Shown one piece after another: positions 22,651-60,465 of a stretch of 64,000 bases of DNA (within the stretch, counting starts at the first letter, position 1; every line of letters starts with the position of its first letter). The DNA is from Macrobrachium rosenbergii (Eukaryota > Arthropoda > Malacostraca > Decapoda > Palaemonidae), in the NCBI RefSeq assembly GCF_040412425.1, contig NC_089789.1:41845606-41909605 (forward strand). The letters are read 5' to 3'. A program made the translations under genes and the position numbers. Below the pieces are notes generated by a model that made no database searches, was not told the origin of the DNA, and saw nothing but the letters and a program-made list of their open reading frames with translations.

Positions 22651-24185
22651 GACAAATTTTGTAATTAATTTGTATTTTTCGTAGCTAACAAACCTGCAGT
22701 CTTGACATTATGATAAAACTTCTGGTGCCAGCTGGAAACCGGTAAAAAATAACAGGAATTGCTTATGCAAGGAATTGGTGGCATCTAGCATCAGTCACGA
22801 GGATGAGGGAGGAACCGGACAGTGACTTGATCACAAACCCCGTATTTAGCTTTCTCCTTACCCCTTCCCATTCTTCCATTGCCTTGTCCTTGGAAGTTTT
22901 GGGAGACAGGTCAGGAGATTAAATTCCTCATGCTGCCCCCCTCTTTCTTGGGTGGGAAGGTTCCCCCCACCCCCGGGAGCATGGAGGCAGAGCCATCTTG
23001 TTCACCTGTTTCAGGTTTGGATGCACAGCAGATTTGTGACATTTGGACTTCAGGCCTATCAGGTACCAATCTTAGATGGCCTCTTATCCACTTCAAGTCT
23101 TCTCGCTTTCCACTGTCGGCCGCCATGACAGTTCCCACTCCTCCTGGCCTTCACTCTGCTAGGTCTTGTGCTGCTCCCCCTGGTACGATGCCATTTGACC
23201 TTCCAAGTGCATCATCTTGGGTCACATCCCGTTAAGGCTATGGCTTCTCGGGTTTCCTGCTTAGCCGCCATGACAGTTCCCATAACAACGGCTGTCCCAG
23301 CTCCTATACAGTTTGTCTGCTCCTGTGACGTCACAGTTGTCATCAGTTTCTATAATGACGTCATCTACTGCTGCTCCATCTGTGGACTCTCGTTCAGGCA
23401 GTGTTTGACAGTCGACTTGGTCTTTCAAGAGAAGTACGGATGTGTTCTTAAGAAGAAACAACGTAGATCTCCCTTTCTTCTTCGTCTTCTCCTCCTGTTC
23501 GTTCTTCCCTCTGTCAGACATTGGAGGATTAAAGACTTTGTCGTTGATCCTCGCCCCAAGAAGCGAAGGACCATCTGCATTTCTCCACTGTCTTCAGACC
23601 ACGTCCGTGACTCTCTCATACGTGTACGTGTTCCCGTTGGTGGTGTGCCTCGTCCGTCTGCCTCTCGTCTTCAAGAATCTCTTTCCAAGAGGAAAGCTAC
23701 TGTGATTCTGTCTTCCCCAGTTTGTCCTGTACAAGTTAGGAGAAAAGAAGACAAAGCTTCAATCAAGAATCCCGAGTGGTGGAACTGATACTTATGTAAT
23801 TATGTGGCAAAAAGCAGACAAAATGACAAATTTTTAAAGTAACTTGTATTTTTCTAAACATATAAACCTGAGGTCTTTTCATATGGGAGAAATCTCCCTC
23901 CCGAGAGTGATTCTACCTCCATGGTTGGGTGAATGGCATTGATGGTGCTTCCATGAAGATCATTGGTGGGACTCCTGTGAATGTCTGGAACACAGCACCC
24001 ACCCATGTTCATATGAATAGTGGGCACGTCTTGCTTTCCCTTCCCTGCTTACATCTGTGAGTTTGCAGCATTCACATCCGACCGAAACCGCCTTTCACTA
24101 CCATATTCATCCACAGATACTTTGACATTATAGAGGTAGGATAGAAATTTCAGTTTATTTGTTCCTACATGTATATCCTGTTTTT
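22651..24185. repeat. Composite repeat with recurring 60-bp module and a broken coding-like core
   Basis: A module reading AAAATGACAAATTTT...TTGTATTTTTC...AAACCTG..GTCTT starts at about 22655 and recurs at about 23819. A weaker copy lies at about 24145. Between the first two is a GC-richer core, about 22860-23790, with Pro/Ser/Thr-rich reading in shifting frames (for example 22879-23235, then 23238-23788 ending RRKEDKASIKNPEWWN). CCGCCATGACAGTTCCCA occurs twice, near 23118 and 23264. The core looks like a decayed mobile-element ORF of a family I cannot name. Confidence 0.6.
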
Positions 24186-24739
24186 ACACATGGGATAGTA
24201 ATCCCTGCGTAAAGGCCTAATTGTTCCTACTCAACCTTGGTAATAGAATCCCTTTCGGAGTTGGGATGATTCCAGTCTTGACAGCACCAATTTCTTCTGA
24301 TCCCTGTAAGTTTCCAACTTCCAAAAGAGCGGTCAGTCGAAGTGTCTTCTTCAGCAGGCGCTTTTCATAGGATGAAGATATAAGCCATTTTTTAAACTAC
24401 CTGCAGACAGCATGAAAGGCAGGTTGTTCTATTCAGGGCACATGAAAACACCAAAATCTAAAAGAAAAAGGAATGATAGGAAGATGATGAACATGCAGCA
24501 AATACGAGCACATTGTAAGGATAACTGATGAAAGTCTGGGAATCTGCAAGTGAGCATTTTCACAAGCAAGTGCCATAACTATTTGTGCTTTGTATTTTTT
24601 CTGCTTTTCATTACATCATTAAACATACCCAGAAGCACAGGTTAAGAGCCAACAACATGCTTAAGTGACTGGACTCTTCACACCCTGGGAGCTCCTGTAC
24701 CTGTTACCAGGACTGTGTTATCTGATTAGTGCTAAAGGC

Positions 24740-25345
24740 ACCAGCAAAAACATGAGCTGAGGAAGACATGTACTTGGAGTGAGAACAAGCTGTAGTCAAC
24801 TGATCCTTGAGAGGGCATTTGTTGAGTGAAGCCACTGTTGGCACACACATCACCTGGAGACCAAGTATGTGCCGACCAGCAGGCAGTACTGGCCTGACCA
24901 AGGGAAAGCACAAGAGGAAGAGCCCCACTAGCTACTTGCACTTGCATGGTTATCACACCAGGCAAGTGTTTCTGAAGAAACCTAAACTAACCCTGCTGCT
25001 TGCATGAGCACACCTTGCAGGCTAAGCGTGCATGGAAACCTGACTTAACCAGTAGTATTTCTGGAGAAACATGAGGAAGAGCCCAACCTGCTACTTGCAT
25101 ATGCGTGGTCTGTACGCCACACTCGCACAGCTAACATGAATTGCAAGGTCCACGTTTCCACAAAAACACGAGAGGTAGCCCACTGTGTGCACGAGCAAAG
25201 GCCTTGGAAAAACACATGTAGGGAGCAGTTCTTGTCAAAAGGGGGTTAGGATGGGGTACTTAGTGTGCCCAGTGAGGCTTGTGCTAGCCCAGTTGTCCAA
25301 GATAGTGTACTGAGAGTGCTCAGTGAGGCTCAGAGACTGGGAACA
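24740..25345. repeat. Degenerate tandem minisatellite
   Basis: Related units recur with ACAAGAGGAAGAGCCCC near 24908, ACATGAGGAAGAGCCC near 25069 and ACACGAGAGGTAGCCC near 25167. The first two are followed by CTACTTGCA and a GTGGT/TGGT with CACAC/CACAC continuation. A further pair, AGTGTGCCCAGTGAGGCT / AGAGTGCTCAGTGAGGCT, lies near 25265 and 25313. Confidence 0.6.
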
Positions 25346-25374
25346 GTCTTCATCAGAGGTCCTATGGAAATTCT

Positions 25375-25654
25375 TTTAGTGGGGTAGTGCCGTCAGTGCA
25401 CCTCATGCAGTGCACTGTAGGCATTACTTAAGGTTCGTTGCAGTGTTCCTTCGGACCCTAGTTGCAACCTATTTCATTCCTTTTGCTGTACTACCACCTT
25501 TCATATTCTCTGATTTCCATCTTACTTTCCACCCTCTGTGAAGTTTTCTTCCTGTTACACCTTTAAAACCTTTCCACTGTCAATTTTGGTTTCAGCGCTG
25601 AATGACCTTGAAGGTCCCAGCTCTTGGCCTTTGGCCTAAATTTTATTTTCTTCT
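25375..25654 (+). mobile_element. SINE-like retroposon with 15-bp target-site duplication
   Basis: The 280-bp insert is flanked by identical direct repeats TCCTATGGAAATTCT at 25360-25374 and 25655-25669, the signature of LINE-assisted retroposition. It starts near GTGCCGTCAGTGCACC and ends TTTGGCCTAAATTTTATTTT. I recall this sequence type as an abundant interspersed repeat in decapods. A minus-strand relative lies at 54068-54317. Confidence 0.85.
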
Positions 25655-28568
25655 TCCTATGGAAATTCTGGTGAGAGCACTTGACTACCATCTTCCTACG
25701 AGAAAGATGAGGAAATCACTTGTGCTCTCTCTCCTCTGAGGGAGTAGCAGTAGTCAATTTCCTGGGGCATATAACACAGGTAGGAAGCCAGCTATTGGAA
25801 ACTCAACAGATCGAGCTCTTACTGGTTGCAGCATCTGCAAACATAGCAATTGATACACTAAGGACATGAGGTTCCTCCTCCTATACTGATTCCCGCCTCC
25901 TGCACAAACCCCTAGGAGGAAGACATAGGCTAGCTTCAAGGCTACCTCCTCAACTGAAGCCTCCAAAGTGGTAAATTCTCCTCAGCAACAAGGTATTGAA
26001 CAGCAGGGATCTACCTACAGAGGGGATAAAGGTTCACTACACTCGACAAATGCTTTTCACACCTTAGTATGACTATTTCTCATGTAAAAATCACAACTTA
26101 GCAGACAGGAGCAGCACAGCTTTAAGACATCAAGTGATGACAAGTTAGTGAGGGGTATCCACCCACCCCCATAACCAGCAGTTAACCACCTTGTCATCAA
26201 GTTCAACAACCATCTCTAGCTCATGCTTAAAGATACTCCTATATATAAGGCAATGACTTGTATTTCAACTGGAATGAACTGCAGACACTTCTGTTTAAAG
26301 GCAGGCAAGGGCTGAGAATTATCAAATAACTTTGAAAAGGTTTAACAGAGAAGGCCCAGTGTGACTAGACTTCACATCAGACAACCAAATTCTTATGTGA
26401 ACAAACACACCATTCATCTCCATAAGAATTCCCAGTTAGCATCTATGACTGGTAATTGTCAACTGGTCAACTAATGAAAACATAGGAAGAGGAGAAAAAT
26501 TGCCAATAAGGAACTTGGTTAATTTTGTTGGAACTGAAAATTTTTGCTCAAAATACTCTAATCCATCTGGTGTTCTTTGGGTTATTCTGAATTCAAAGCA
26601 AGAGAGCAAGTCTGCTGCCAACTTATTTCTTACCTAATAGGTACAGTATAGTTCAACCTTTCTGAACATTGGTAACACAGTATATGAAATTTGTCCTTTT
26701 AACAAAATACTCATGGCTACTACTATATTGATATTAACAATAAAAACTGCACTTAAGGATGAAAAGCATTTTTCAAACTCCGAGTTTCATCTGAATTGCT
26801 AATACTGTACCTAGCAGTTCACTCATAGTTTCCAAGAGGTAAAATTCTTTCTTGGACTTCATGGTCCTTGTTCTGTTTTTGATAAAGCAGTTTCCTTCAA
26901 TGCACTGTACTCAAGTTTGACTATGTCAATACAGCAGACCTTGCTCAAAATGAGTCTCAGTAGCCACTTCATTACACATAAAAAGAAGTTGTGACTAGTG
27001 TGTGTGTGTGAACTGAGTCATCATATCTATAATGGCATCTTAGAAGCACATTGTTGAGTGACAATTTTAAAACCATGACCTTAAAGAGTATTCATCAAAA
27101 TGATTTTTAATACACTGTAATGCATCGAAATCAGGTTTATTGAACGCACACGTACAGTTTGATGTATGTTTCAATATTAAATATCAGCACATGCACAAAA
27201 AATATAGACTGCAAAGTAGGAATAAAAGAATACCCTCCATCGCACACAGCTTAACCTTACGTCATCCATTGGCACGCCAAAGTGAGGTAACCCAATGATT
27301 ACTAAGTGGTTCATTAATACAAAGCAAGCCTGAAACTACATAAAAATTGAAATTAATTTATTTTTGCAAATAGCAATCATGAAGAACAATAGAGCCTCTT
27401 TTATCCTGACAACAATCCTTATAATTCCAAAGTATTGCACAGCTTACAATTTCTCATTTCATTTTCATATGCATTTCCAATGACTCGTGCAGATAACATG
27501 CAAAATAACCTGAAGTGGCTTGATATTTAGGAATGGAGTACAAACTCTACCATCTGCACAGATATCATCCACTCATACCAGTACTGAGATTTGAGCACAT
27601 ACAAGTTTCACTGAAATGACTGTGCAGTTAAACGGCGGAGATACTGCGCACTCATTGATAAATGCTGGTAAAGCACAGCCCTTTATGCAATATCAATGTC
27701 AATTGTGTACCACTAATAAATTCACAAACAAAATCCTTTACATGAAATGTAACCTACACTAAATGAAAACCACTACACTGTTCTAAAGTAACTGAGTCAT
27801 GGTAAACATGAGACTTCCAGCATATCTAAAGACTACTGCATTCATCTAGCTATATAAAATCATATCCATGAACTGTACATACTTTGTGTAATACAGGATT
27901 TACACGATGTCTATTGTATCTACTTCTACTTGAGCATAAAAGATCACTGACAAAATAATACGAGTGAAAATAGGTCGCCTACACAAAATGACATCTATCG
28001 CATGCAACTACAGTACAGTTATTGCCCAGCAGATAATAATGCGGATACCTGAGCTTTCATAAGAGCTGATGTGTAGATAGCAGAGTTTATACCATACCCT
28101 ATGAAGAAAAATCCTGCTAATGATGGAGCTTTAGAATTATGACATAAGGAAAGAAAAGGACTTGAGTTTTGAAAAGTATTAGGTCTGGTTACAAATCAGT
28201 ATATGAAACATCCATGTAGTTTATCCAAAGCTGACATGCAGTCTTTCTTTCATGAAGCTGGGTCTTGTGTAAATGGCAAATGTATGAAATCTAAGATCAT
28301 GATGATGAAATGATGTAATGAGTCAGTACTAATGTAGTTCCTATCTACAGACATTGGTGTTCCAAGATGTATTTAATAATCATAGGTAAGAGCTACAAGA
28401 AACTAAAAGTTTTTAATCTTCTATTACTAGAGCTCTGCAATTCTTCCATTACCATCGTGAACAAAAACTATAAAAGAACTCATGTGACAAGAAAAAAATG
28501 AACTTAGTGGAAAGAAGGGGTTGATCTTTTTATTGTTGTTATAAACTAAAACTATGTCAGTAAACAAT

Positions 28569-28658
28569 ATTTCCTACCATGAACATTTTGTAATCACTAG
28601 CAATACCATGAGAATTTCCTACCGTGAACACTTTGTAATCGCTAGCAATACCATGAGA
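28569..28658. repeat. Two-copy 45-bp tandem repeat
   Basis: ATTTCCTACCATGAACATTT begins at 28569 and recurs at 28614 with three or so substitutions (CCGTGAACAC, AATCGC). Confidence 0.9.
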
Positions 28659-29014
28659 AAACTAAAAGATTATGCTAATATCAAAGTCTACTGACAGGCC
28701 TTACACTGAAGACACTCCAAGAGGAGTTGCTACAGAATTTCATGGTTTTAAGTTTGGCAATTTTTTTTTTTTTAGGAAGGAAATGTTTTGTAACAAGGCA
28801 GCATTAGCTGAAACAACGTGAGTAAAATTAAACATTTACAGAAAATTCACTGGCAAACAATGTTTAATATATAATTCTTGATCGTTGTGTAAGTAAATTC
28901 TACAAAGGCGATTAAAAGAACATTAATTGATAACTCGGCAAATCGTGAAATTAAACTTTCCTTAGCAATTTTACTAAACGCTAATAGCCAAATGTAAAAA
29001 TTATTGTTTACCAA

Positions 29015-29060
29015 AACTAGCATTATACAGTATTGCCAACTAGCATTATACAGTATTGCC
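29015..29060. repeat. Two exact 23-bp tandem units
   Basis: AACTAGCATTATACAGTATT followed by GCC occurs at 29015-29037 and 29038-29060 without change. Confidence 0.9.
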
Positions 29061-32000
29061 ATCTGATCCAATCTCGGTCTCTTGCATAAGAAGTTATTAC
29101 AGTTCACGCTTTTCCTAAACAGTACTTCTACATCTTCACAGGTTCACCAGATTTCCTGGAAAATACTGATACAATACACTGTATATTTTGGAAATTCATA
29201 CCTATTGAAAATGATCAAGAAGTGTTCTTTTTTTTTACTTATTTTTAAAAACAACTCAGAAGAGAGCTTAACACTGTTTAATGAATGAAGAACTTACACT
29301 TACTTTACCAAAGTAATCTCTTAATGATGAAACTAATGGCTTACTGTATAAAAAAGCTTAATGGTAGTAGGAACCAAAATGCATCACCAGAAGTTCAGCT
29401 CCTAGTTACCTGCAGCAAACAATTTTCTGCAAATCAACTTGCATAACAATTATCAGAATTGAAGTACATAAATTTGAGAGTACTGTATATAGCTTATGAA
29501 AATATATATAACACATTACAAAAGATATCCTAAAAACACAACAGTGTTTTCTCTAACATGTAGCTTTTCTCATTGCAATTTAAGTATGCAATCCTTTTCC
29601 ATAAATGCAGACAGGGCAAAAATTTCAATCTTGGCTTTCAATGGTTTAAAGTAATGTAACATACAGGTCTACATGCACTCCACATATGTTGAATTCCATC
29701 TGTAGATGATGTTTTACCAGTGTATCTTGTAGTACAACTGATACAACTAACATGTATGGAGATTCAGCCTGGCCATGAACCTTGGTGGCTCCAATAGCAC
29801 TACTATTGTCACTGTGGGAAGAAATTGTGATTTTCCCTTTAGTAAGTGTGGATATTCCAAGATACTGGGTTATCCTCTCATAGAAAAGTATCAAATGTTC
29901 TAGAAGCAAATTTGTGCTAAAATAAAACTTAACTACACTATTATAAAAACAGGCGTAACTGAACTTTCAATATAACTATATTCGTCATAACAAAAGCTGG
30001 AGAAAAAGGAATCAACTTTAGATTAATTGACACAGCAGGTCATTATACAATGCTTTTAGGTAAAAAAACATAACGCTGACCCGATCCCACGTCCAGCCAT
30101 CTAAAATTCTCATCAATTGGATGATGTCTACATCACAGATATGCTTGCAACTTTTTCTTCTTAAAAGTTACTTTTAAATGTATTTTAAAAGTATTTCACT
30201 TCATTGTGAAATTCATTCACTTACATGAACAGTGGGCAAATTTTCATGAAATTCAATAAATTAAATGCTCTGAATGCAATATTTCATTACTGTACTACTT
30301 TCAATTGGTAAATCTGTTTTGTGTGTTACTCTATTGGTACGAAAATATATAAAGTTCTTTTGTAATATATTACTTTTACACAAGACGGCTGGCCTTATCA
30401 TTACTATGGACAGATTGGTCAAAGCGACTACTGTATTAACCCATTCTCCTGTCTTCCGTGATTCCCTTCAATTCAAAGTTTAATCTGACATTAATATACA
30501 TAACAGATTGTTTGCCTTGTAAGCATTAATACAGTTACTTCTTATTTTGTAATAAAATATACCAAGTGTCAGAAACATTTCTTGTTTACCTTCTAAAATA
30601 TACTGCAACTACACGTATATGGTGACAGTAGCAAAGGATGAGCAACATGAAAGCTTATATTCTGATCTTTCTCTTGTGAATTTATATAAAAAAAGGAGTA
30701 TATCTAGGCATATGTGGAGGCAAAATATATAATAAAAAATTAAACTACAGAGCCTCTACCAGTATGAAAGACCAGTTCTTAATATGTAACATACAGTTGA
30801 AATTTCCTGTTATACACAATGCACGGTGTTATGTTATCAAATTTGAAATCCATACTCATCCTATAGCATCTACAACTTAATACAACATTGTGCTTAAATC
30901 TTGTATAATGACACAACAAGAAAAGCTAGCTTTAAAATCCAACTTAACACATACATGAATCTAGTAACTTTGCTTTTAAAATTATACACCAGAAAATGTT
31001 AAACCTAAAAATAAGTCCTTTCAATCCTAATAAATTTTTCCCTTGGTGATTTTCAACACATGCTGTACTTTCCTTCCGACTTTACTGGGAAGCAAATGCC
31101 AACATACTTCATGCACTCAATGGCATCATTCTTTCCACCACAGTAGAAGCACAACGCTACAGTACATTCCTAAATCAACACACGCTAATCTTCCAGTGGA
31201 ATGCTGCAACACCAATCTCAATTACCGACAGTACCAAAATATACTGAGGATGAAAAACCTATTTTGATGCTTTATTAGTGAAAAGTTGGCTTAACTAGAA
31301 ATCTCAACTCCAATAATGACACTACATAGTGGAGGGTGCTCTTGGTTTTACAGAAAAAAGAATGCAACACTCAATCATACCTTACATTAATAGAGAAGTG
31401 CTCTTAACATTTTCCTTCCTATGAAAATCTTTACAACTCAAGTAACAGACTACCTCCAAGTTTTACAAGCGGCGTACCCAATAAAATTTTTTACCCATTT
31501 CTTTTCATTATGATATTCTACTGATTAAAATATTAGCTAGTGGAGCCCAAGAACATTTTTGAAAACTTAATCTACTGTATACTCTCGTATATGACCCAAC
31601 ACACTTGGCATGCTGCCAGTTCTTGGATACTAAAAGAAAAGATTAGGAAATGTTCCAATGCTTATAACTCCTTGCAATGTTAAAAATAGCATTTGTAAGA
31701 CTGATCGCATAAAATTAAAACTTAAAACCATGCATTTTAAAATATTTCTACAAAAAAACAAGATACATCTTTACATATTTCTGTTGTAAAATCCCCTTTG
31801 AACACAACTCTAGTGTTTATCTTTCTTGATGAAATCTACATATTTCAATGACTGTTGTTTATAAAAAAGTATAAACTTGTTTTCTATCAATATCAGCAAT
31901 GACCTAAACTAGGCCAAAGTTAACAAAATTACACAAGATCTAAGAACATTAAAATAAAACGGTTTTTACCTAGTAATTTGTCATCATCTGACAATCACTG

Positions 32001-33116
32001 CTACCTCTCACTTAGGCATAAAATCACTAGTCCTCACAACCACTGCCTCGAGACATATACACAAAATTTCTCTATATTTTACAGAGCAGAATCTTAATAT
32101 AAAAATTGTGCTAGTAAGGATTTTTATGATTCCAAGCAATCTCTACAGTATCATCATTTAACGAGGTGCTACATATCCCAATCAATAGATTTTAAACAAA
32201 TCCATGAATGCAACTCACCCACTATACAAAATCAAGTCTTGTTTTTTTTTTTTTTATACAGCTCAAAGTAGGAGAAATGGCTGATGACACATGTAGACTG
32301 CACTGGTATAAGTTTACTACCTCCGTATCTTGGACCAATTTTACCTGAACACAGAGCCTCAAAACATTACAGGGCCACAAGAATAAAAGGAGGTTTCATG
32401 GATAAATATGAAATTGGAACAGTTACCCATTTTTGGAATCTGAGTGCCATCTCAGAGATTCTTGTAAATACGTACAGTGTTTTCAAGTTGTCAAGTGTGC
32501 GTTTTATAAGTTTGTAAGTAATTTATATATGTATAATATTCTATACATATATGTAGGTATGGATAAACATACATACATATATATAATTCCATTACAGTTT
32601 TTTGGTGCAAGGACTGTCTTACTGGATAAATCATTGCAAAAAAGGTATAAAGCCATGCAAGGCTAGATGATTTACTCCTCAAGCTGCAGCATATTTCCTT
32701 GTCATTTTTGGCGAACATTTCAGCTGTATCAACCACAAAATCACTGTCTTTTCAGAAATCACATCGTCATTTTCAAGTGTGTCCTTGCGGCAAAAAATAT
32801 TAGTTATACAATTTTTCTGAGGAACGAAACTTGACAAAATTGCAATAGGTAAAGGTATAAAATGGCACCAATAAAATAAACATTAATACTCAGCTGGCTA
32901 GCTTACACGTTGGGAGGGCCAACTCAAACCACAATTCGGGCATAAGTAAATTACTGGGATTAAAGCCACAGAAATGCATAACAACCAAACTGTACTAGTA
33001 AAGGGGAAAAATGTCATTCAGGAGATATAACCACCCAACTGTGGAGCTGTATTACTTCCTCCTCTTCACTGCTGCTATAGAGGCCAAAGCAAATCTAGCC
33101 AAGCCAGCTTTTTTTT

Positions 33117-33122
33117 TTATTC
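33117..33122 (-). terminator. Nearest candidate drk poly(A) signal
   Basis: Minus-strand AATAAA lies about 158 bases after the drk stop codon. It is followed by an A-run and then GCTGGC, without a clear GT-rich element. A longer 3' UTR is equally possible. Confidence 0.35.
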
Positions 33123-33279
33123 ATTGTTTTGAACAAAATCTCATTCAGTCTCTGTCACAATGCAGTTTGAGAAAACTTGACAAAACTAGGTGGTTTCCCT
33201 TCTGCAACGAGGGATCCTTCATAATAGATACCTCTTTTGAACCCAGGGTACCTTGAAAGGTAACTTTCTAGGAATCCAT

Positions 33280-57677
<24,398 letters not shown>

Positions 57678-58260
57678 CAGGCGCTGATACAGCCCAAAAA
57701 TACGGTACCTGAGTAATAGACGAACTATGCAGCGAGCGGAGTTCCTTTCCAACGTATAAAAAGACCTGGATAAAGAAATATCTCCAAAAGTAAAAAAGAG
57801 ATTTCGATATTCTCACTCCATTACATCGCTACTGAAACAGTGTTGCCATATTTACATGGGAGGGTGATTCACGCTATGGCATTGTGGTGGTTCTCGGGAG
57901 AAGGCTGCAGATGTTGGATATTTCGCGATTTTCTCGGATATTTAAGCACGGGAAACCCCCTTCTCGGTGGGTAAAAATCCCCCTTTGAAAAGTTTCCGGC
58001 TAAATTGATGTCAGAAGTCTTTCTACCAGACGCTGACAGGTGCGATAAAGTAGTGTAATACTTGGAAAATACTCGAACACGTTATCACGACTCAGCAACT
58101 GCCTCAAGGTTTGCTTGTTCGATTTCCTCGTACAGAATGATAACAATCACTACTCTAATATTTCATAGTCCTTAATTATCTCTTTAACAATCAGTATGCA
58201 TGCCTGCATGCACTACTGTAGGTGTAGACCTGAATATCTATGGCAATCCAAATGCACTGA

Positions 58261-58411
<151 letters not shown>

Positions 58412-58559
58412 ATATGAGGTTGCAAAGCCCACTTCCCTCTCTTTGACTCCAGGAAACCCCGGGTGGTTTAGTGGGTGGTACGCCGGGGCTGAACATTGGT
58501 CCAAGCAAACGAGAGCTGAGAGCTGTACCACCAATCTGTCACGGCACCCAATAAGAAGC

Positions 58560-59090
58560 CGCAGTATGGTGAGGAAAGGGATTAAGTGGTTGACAAGGGT
58601 GTGTAAGGTATGTCTGGATTAGGGAAAGGTTCTGAAAGAATTGGTGAAAGGAATATTTGTTCGTCTGTATAATAGCAAGAGTGATAGAGCACACCAAGAA
58701 TTATAAGGCTTAACGGTACACAATGGAAGCAGCCTTCTTGTTGAAGTATGTGGGAGTGAATCAAATGGATAATGGCAGGATGAGAGAAGGGTTGAGTCAG
58801 AGAATAGGTGAAGCAAGTAAGGTAACAGTGTTTGTGTGTGTGTGGGTAAATGATTGGGAAAAAATTTTGGAATGTTGAGTGCATGTGGAAAATAAAAGTT
58901 TGGAGCTGGACAGATGAGCTGTTTGTGTAAAATAAGTGGCGACTGAGTAAATGAAAAGATAAGAAATATGAAGATTCACTGAAATGGTGAAAACGCTTGT
59001 GTAGGTAAGAAGATGGACCAGAATGTTTTGACATGATTAAGTCATGTGGAAAGACCGGAAACGATAGGCTGAGAAAAAAAAAAAAGCATA
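58560..59090 (+). mobile_element. Decayed non-LTR reverse transcriptase fragment
   Basis: A + strand frame reads [14 protein letters not shown], a TAG where Glu is expected, then GKVLKELVKGIFVRLYNSK and DR. This resembles the LDxGKVPxEWxxGxIVPLYKGKGDR start of the polymerase domain. Near 59040 LSHVERPE recalls the terminal FGHVERM motif. The middle is deleted and several stops are present. It ends at a poly-A run (59073-59084). Confidence 0.6.
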
Positions 59091-59104
59091 ATACGAACGC
59101 ATTA

Positions 59105-59107
<3 letters not shown>

Positions 59108-59179
<72 letters not shown>
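59108..59179 (+). repeat. (GA)n microsatellite, 72 bp
   Basis: This is an uninterrupted GA tract just downstream of the reverse transcriptase relic. Confidence 0.98.
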
Positions 59180-59181
<2 letters not shown>

Positions 59182-59640
59182 CTCACTAATGCATGATTTT
59201 CAGCTTAGCATTTTATATAAACTCATTATTTAATCATGGCTTCCGTGGTCTGCTTCAGAGCAAGGATGCGCCACCGGCCAGAAATGTTATACACATGTAA
59301 AGCGTTATTTTAAGTCTTCAAAAAGGTAAAAGAATCCATTTACGATGAAATTCTGTTCTCTCTGTCTCTCTCTCTCTCTTTACTAGACGCAAGACAGTAC
59401 GGATAGCACAAACTGGTCATAGAAATGCCAAAATCACGCGGAGAAAATTGTATGTGTACCTTTGACACTAAAAGGACACAAAAGGACACCTGGTCCTTGG
59501 TGTAGGCTAAGCCTGCCTGTAACTAGCACGGATGTGAGTCACGCCCCAAGGTTTCGTTTCCAGTTAAGCAAATGTGACCCCCAGCCTTTACGTGAATCAC
59601 GAATTGATCAAGAGAGTACGTGTGTGACATCACAGCAAGC

Positions 59641-59642
59641 AA

Positions 59643-59702
<60 letters not shown>
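59641..59702 (+). repeat. (AAT)n microsatellite
   Basis: About twenty AAT units occur. Such tracts can be tails of non-LTR elements, but the sequence to its left is not recognised. Confidence 0.97.
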
Positions 59703-60384
59703 CGCCACCGACGCAGCTTGATTCAAAATGCCTCCGCGAAAATTTCGCCATTTGGGTCTTTCCCGCCGCTTCACTCCCACAGATCCTCCCCTTATCCCCA
59801 GCTTCTTTTCTCATAGCTTTCATCTAAGTAGGTCTCAGCATCCAAGTTCCTTTTGGGTCCCCAAGATCCCGCATGGAATGGGACTATCACTTAATGTTCT
59901 CCCAGAAGTTAAAAGCAATGCCCCCGTCGCGAAAGCTCCCGTGGACATTATTGCAACGAGCCCAAAGGATCAGTCACGCGGGTGCGACAATGGGTCACAA
60001 TGAGGCCAGAGAAACTAATCCATTCAGGAACAACCCGTCAACACGCGATGAAAGAGCCCAGCACCAGTTTCATTCACTGAGATTCCTGTTGGAGTCAGTC
60101 AGTGGCGAATATTTCCTTTAAACTGGAAGCTCTGTCTCGTGTTGACTACACGAATAACAGAATGACAGATTCGGTCTCTCGTCCTCGTTGTTGTCTACAG
60201 AAGAGGCGTCGCTATCTCACAGATACTCTTCTAGGATTTGGGATTCTCTTCTCTTTTTTCTTTTACAGAGTCCATTTCAGGCAGTCTTGTCCATCTAGGG
60301 CCCCAAACCATTGAAGGAAAAATATTGAATGGAGTCACTTTTACCATCTGGTTCACGGTAGGCCTACAGGCCCTTCCGTGAGTT

Positions 60385-60465
<81 letters not shown>

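Larger units (their letters stand above)
25670..33116. other. Long AT-rich spacer downstream of drk, no gene seen
   Basis: No coding ORF or RNA gene is recognised over about 7.4 kb. Part of it may be drk 3' UTR on the minus strand, since AATAAA on that strand recurs (for example TTTATT on the plus strand near 27136 and 31270). Only short repeats stand out: a 45-bp pair at 28569-28658 and a 23-bp pair at 29015-29060. Confidence 0.5.

Noticed and set aside
23168..23788. 206-codon ORF called as a gene
   Set aside because: It starts with GTG, sits in a repeat bounded by direct modules, and the coding-like character moves between frames. It is treated as part of a decayed element.
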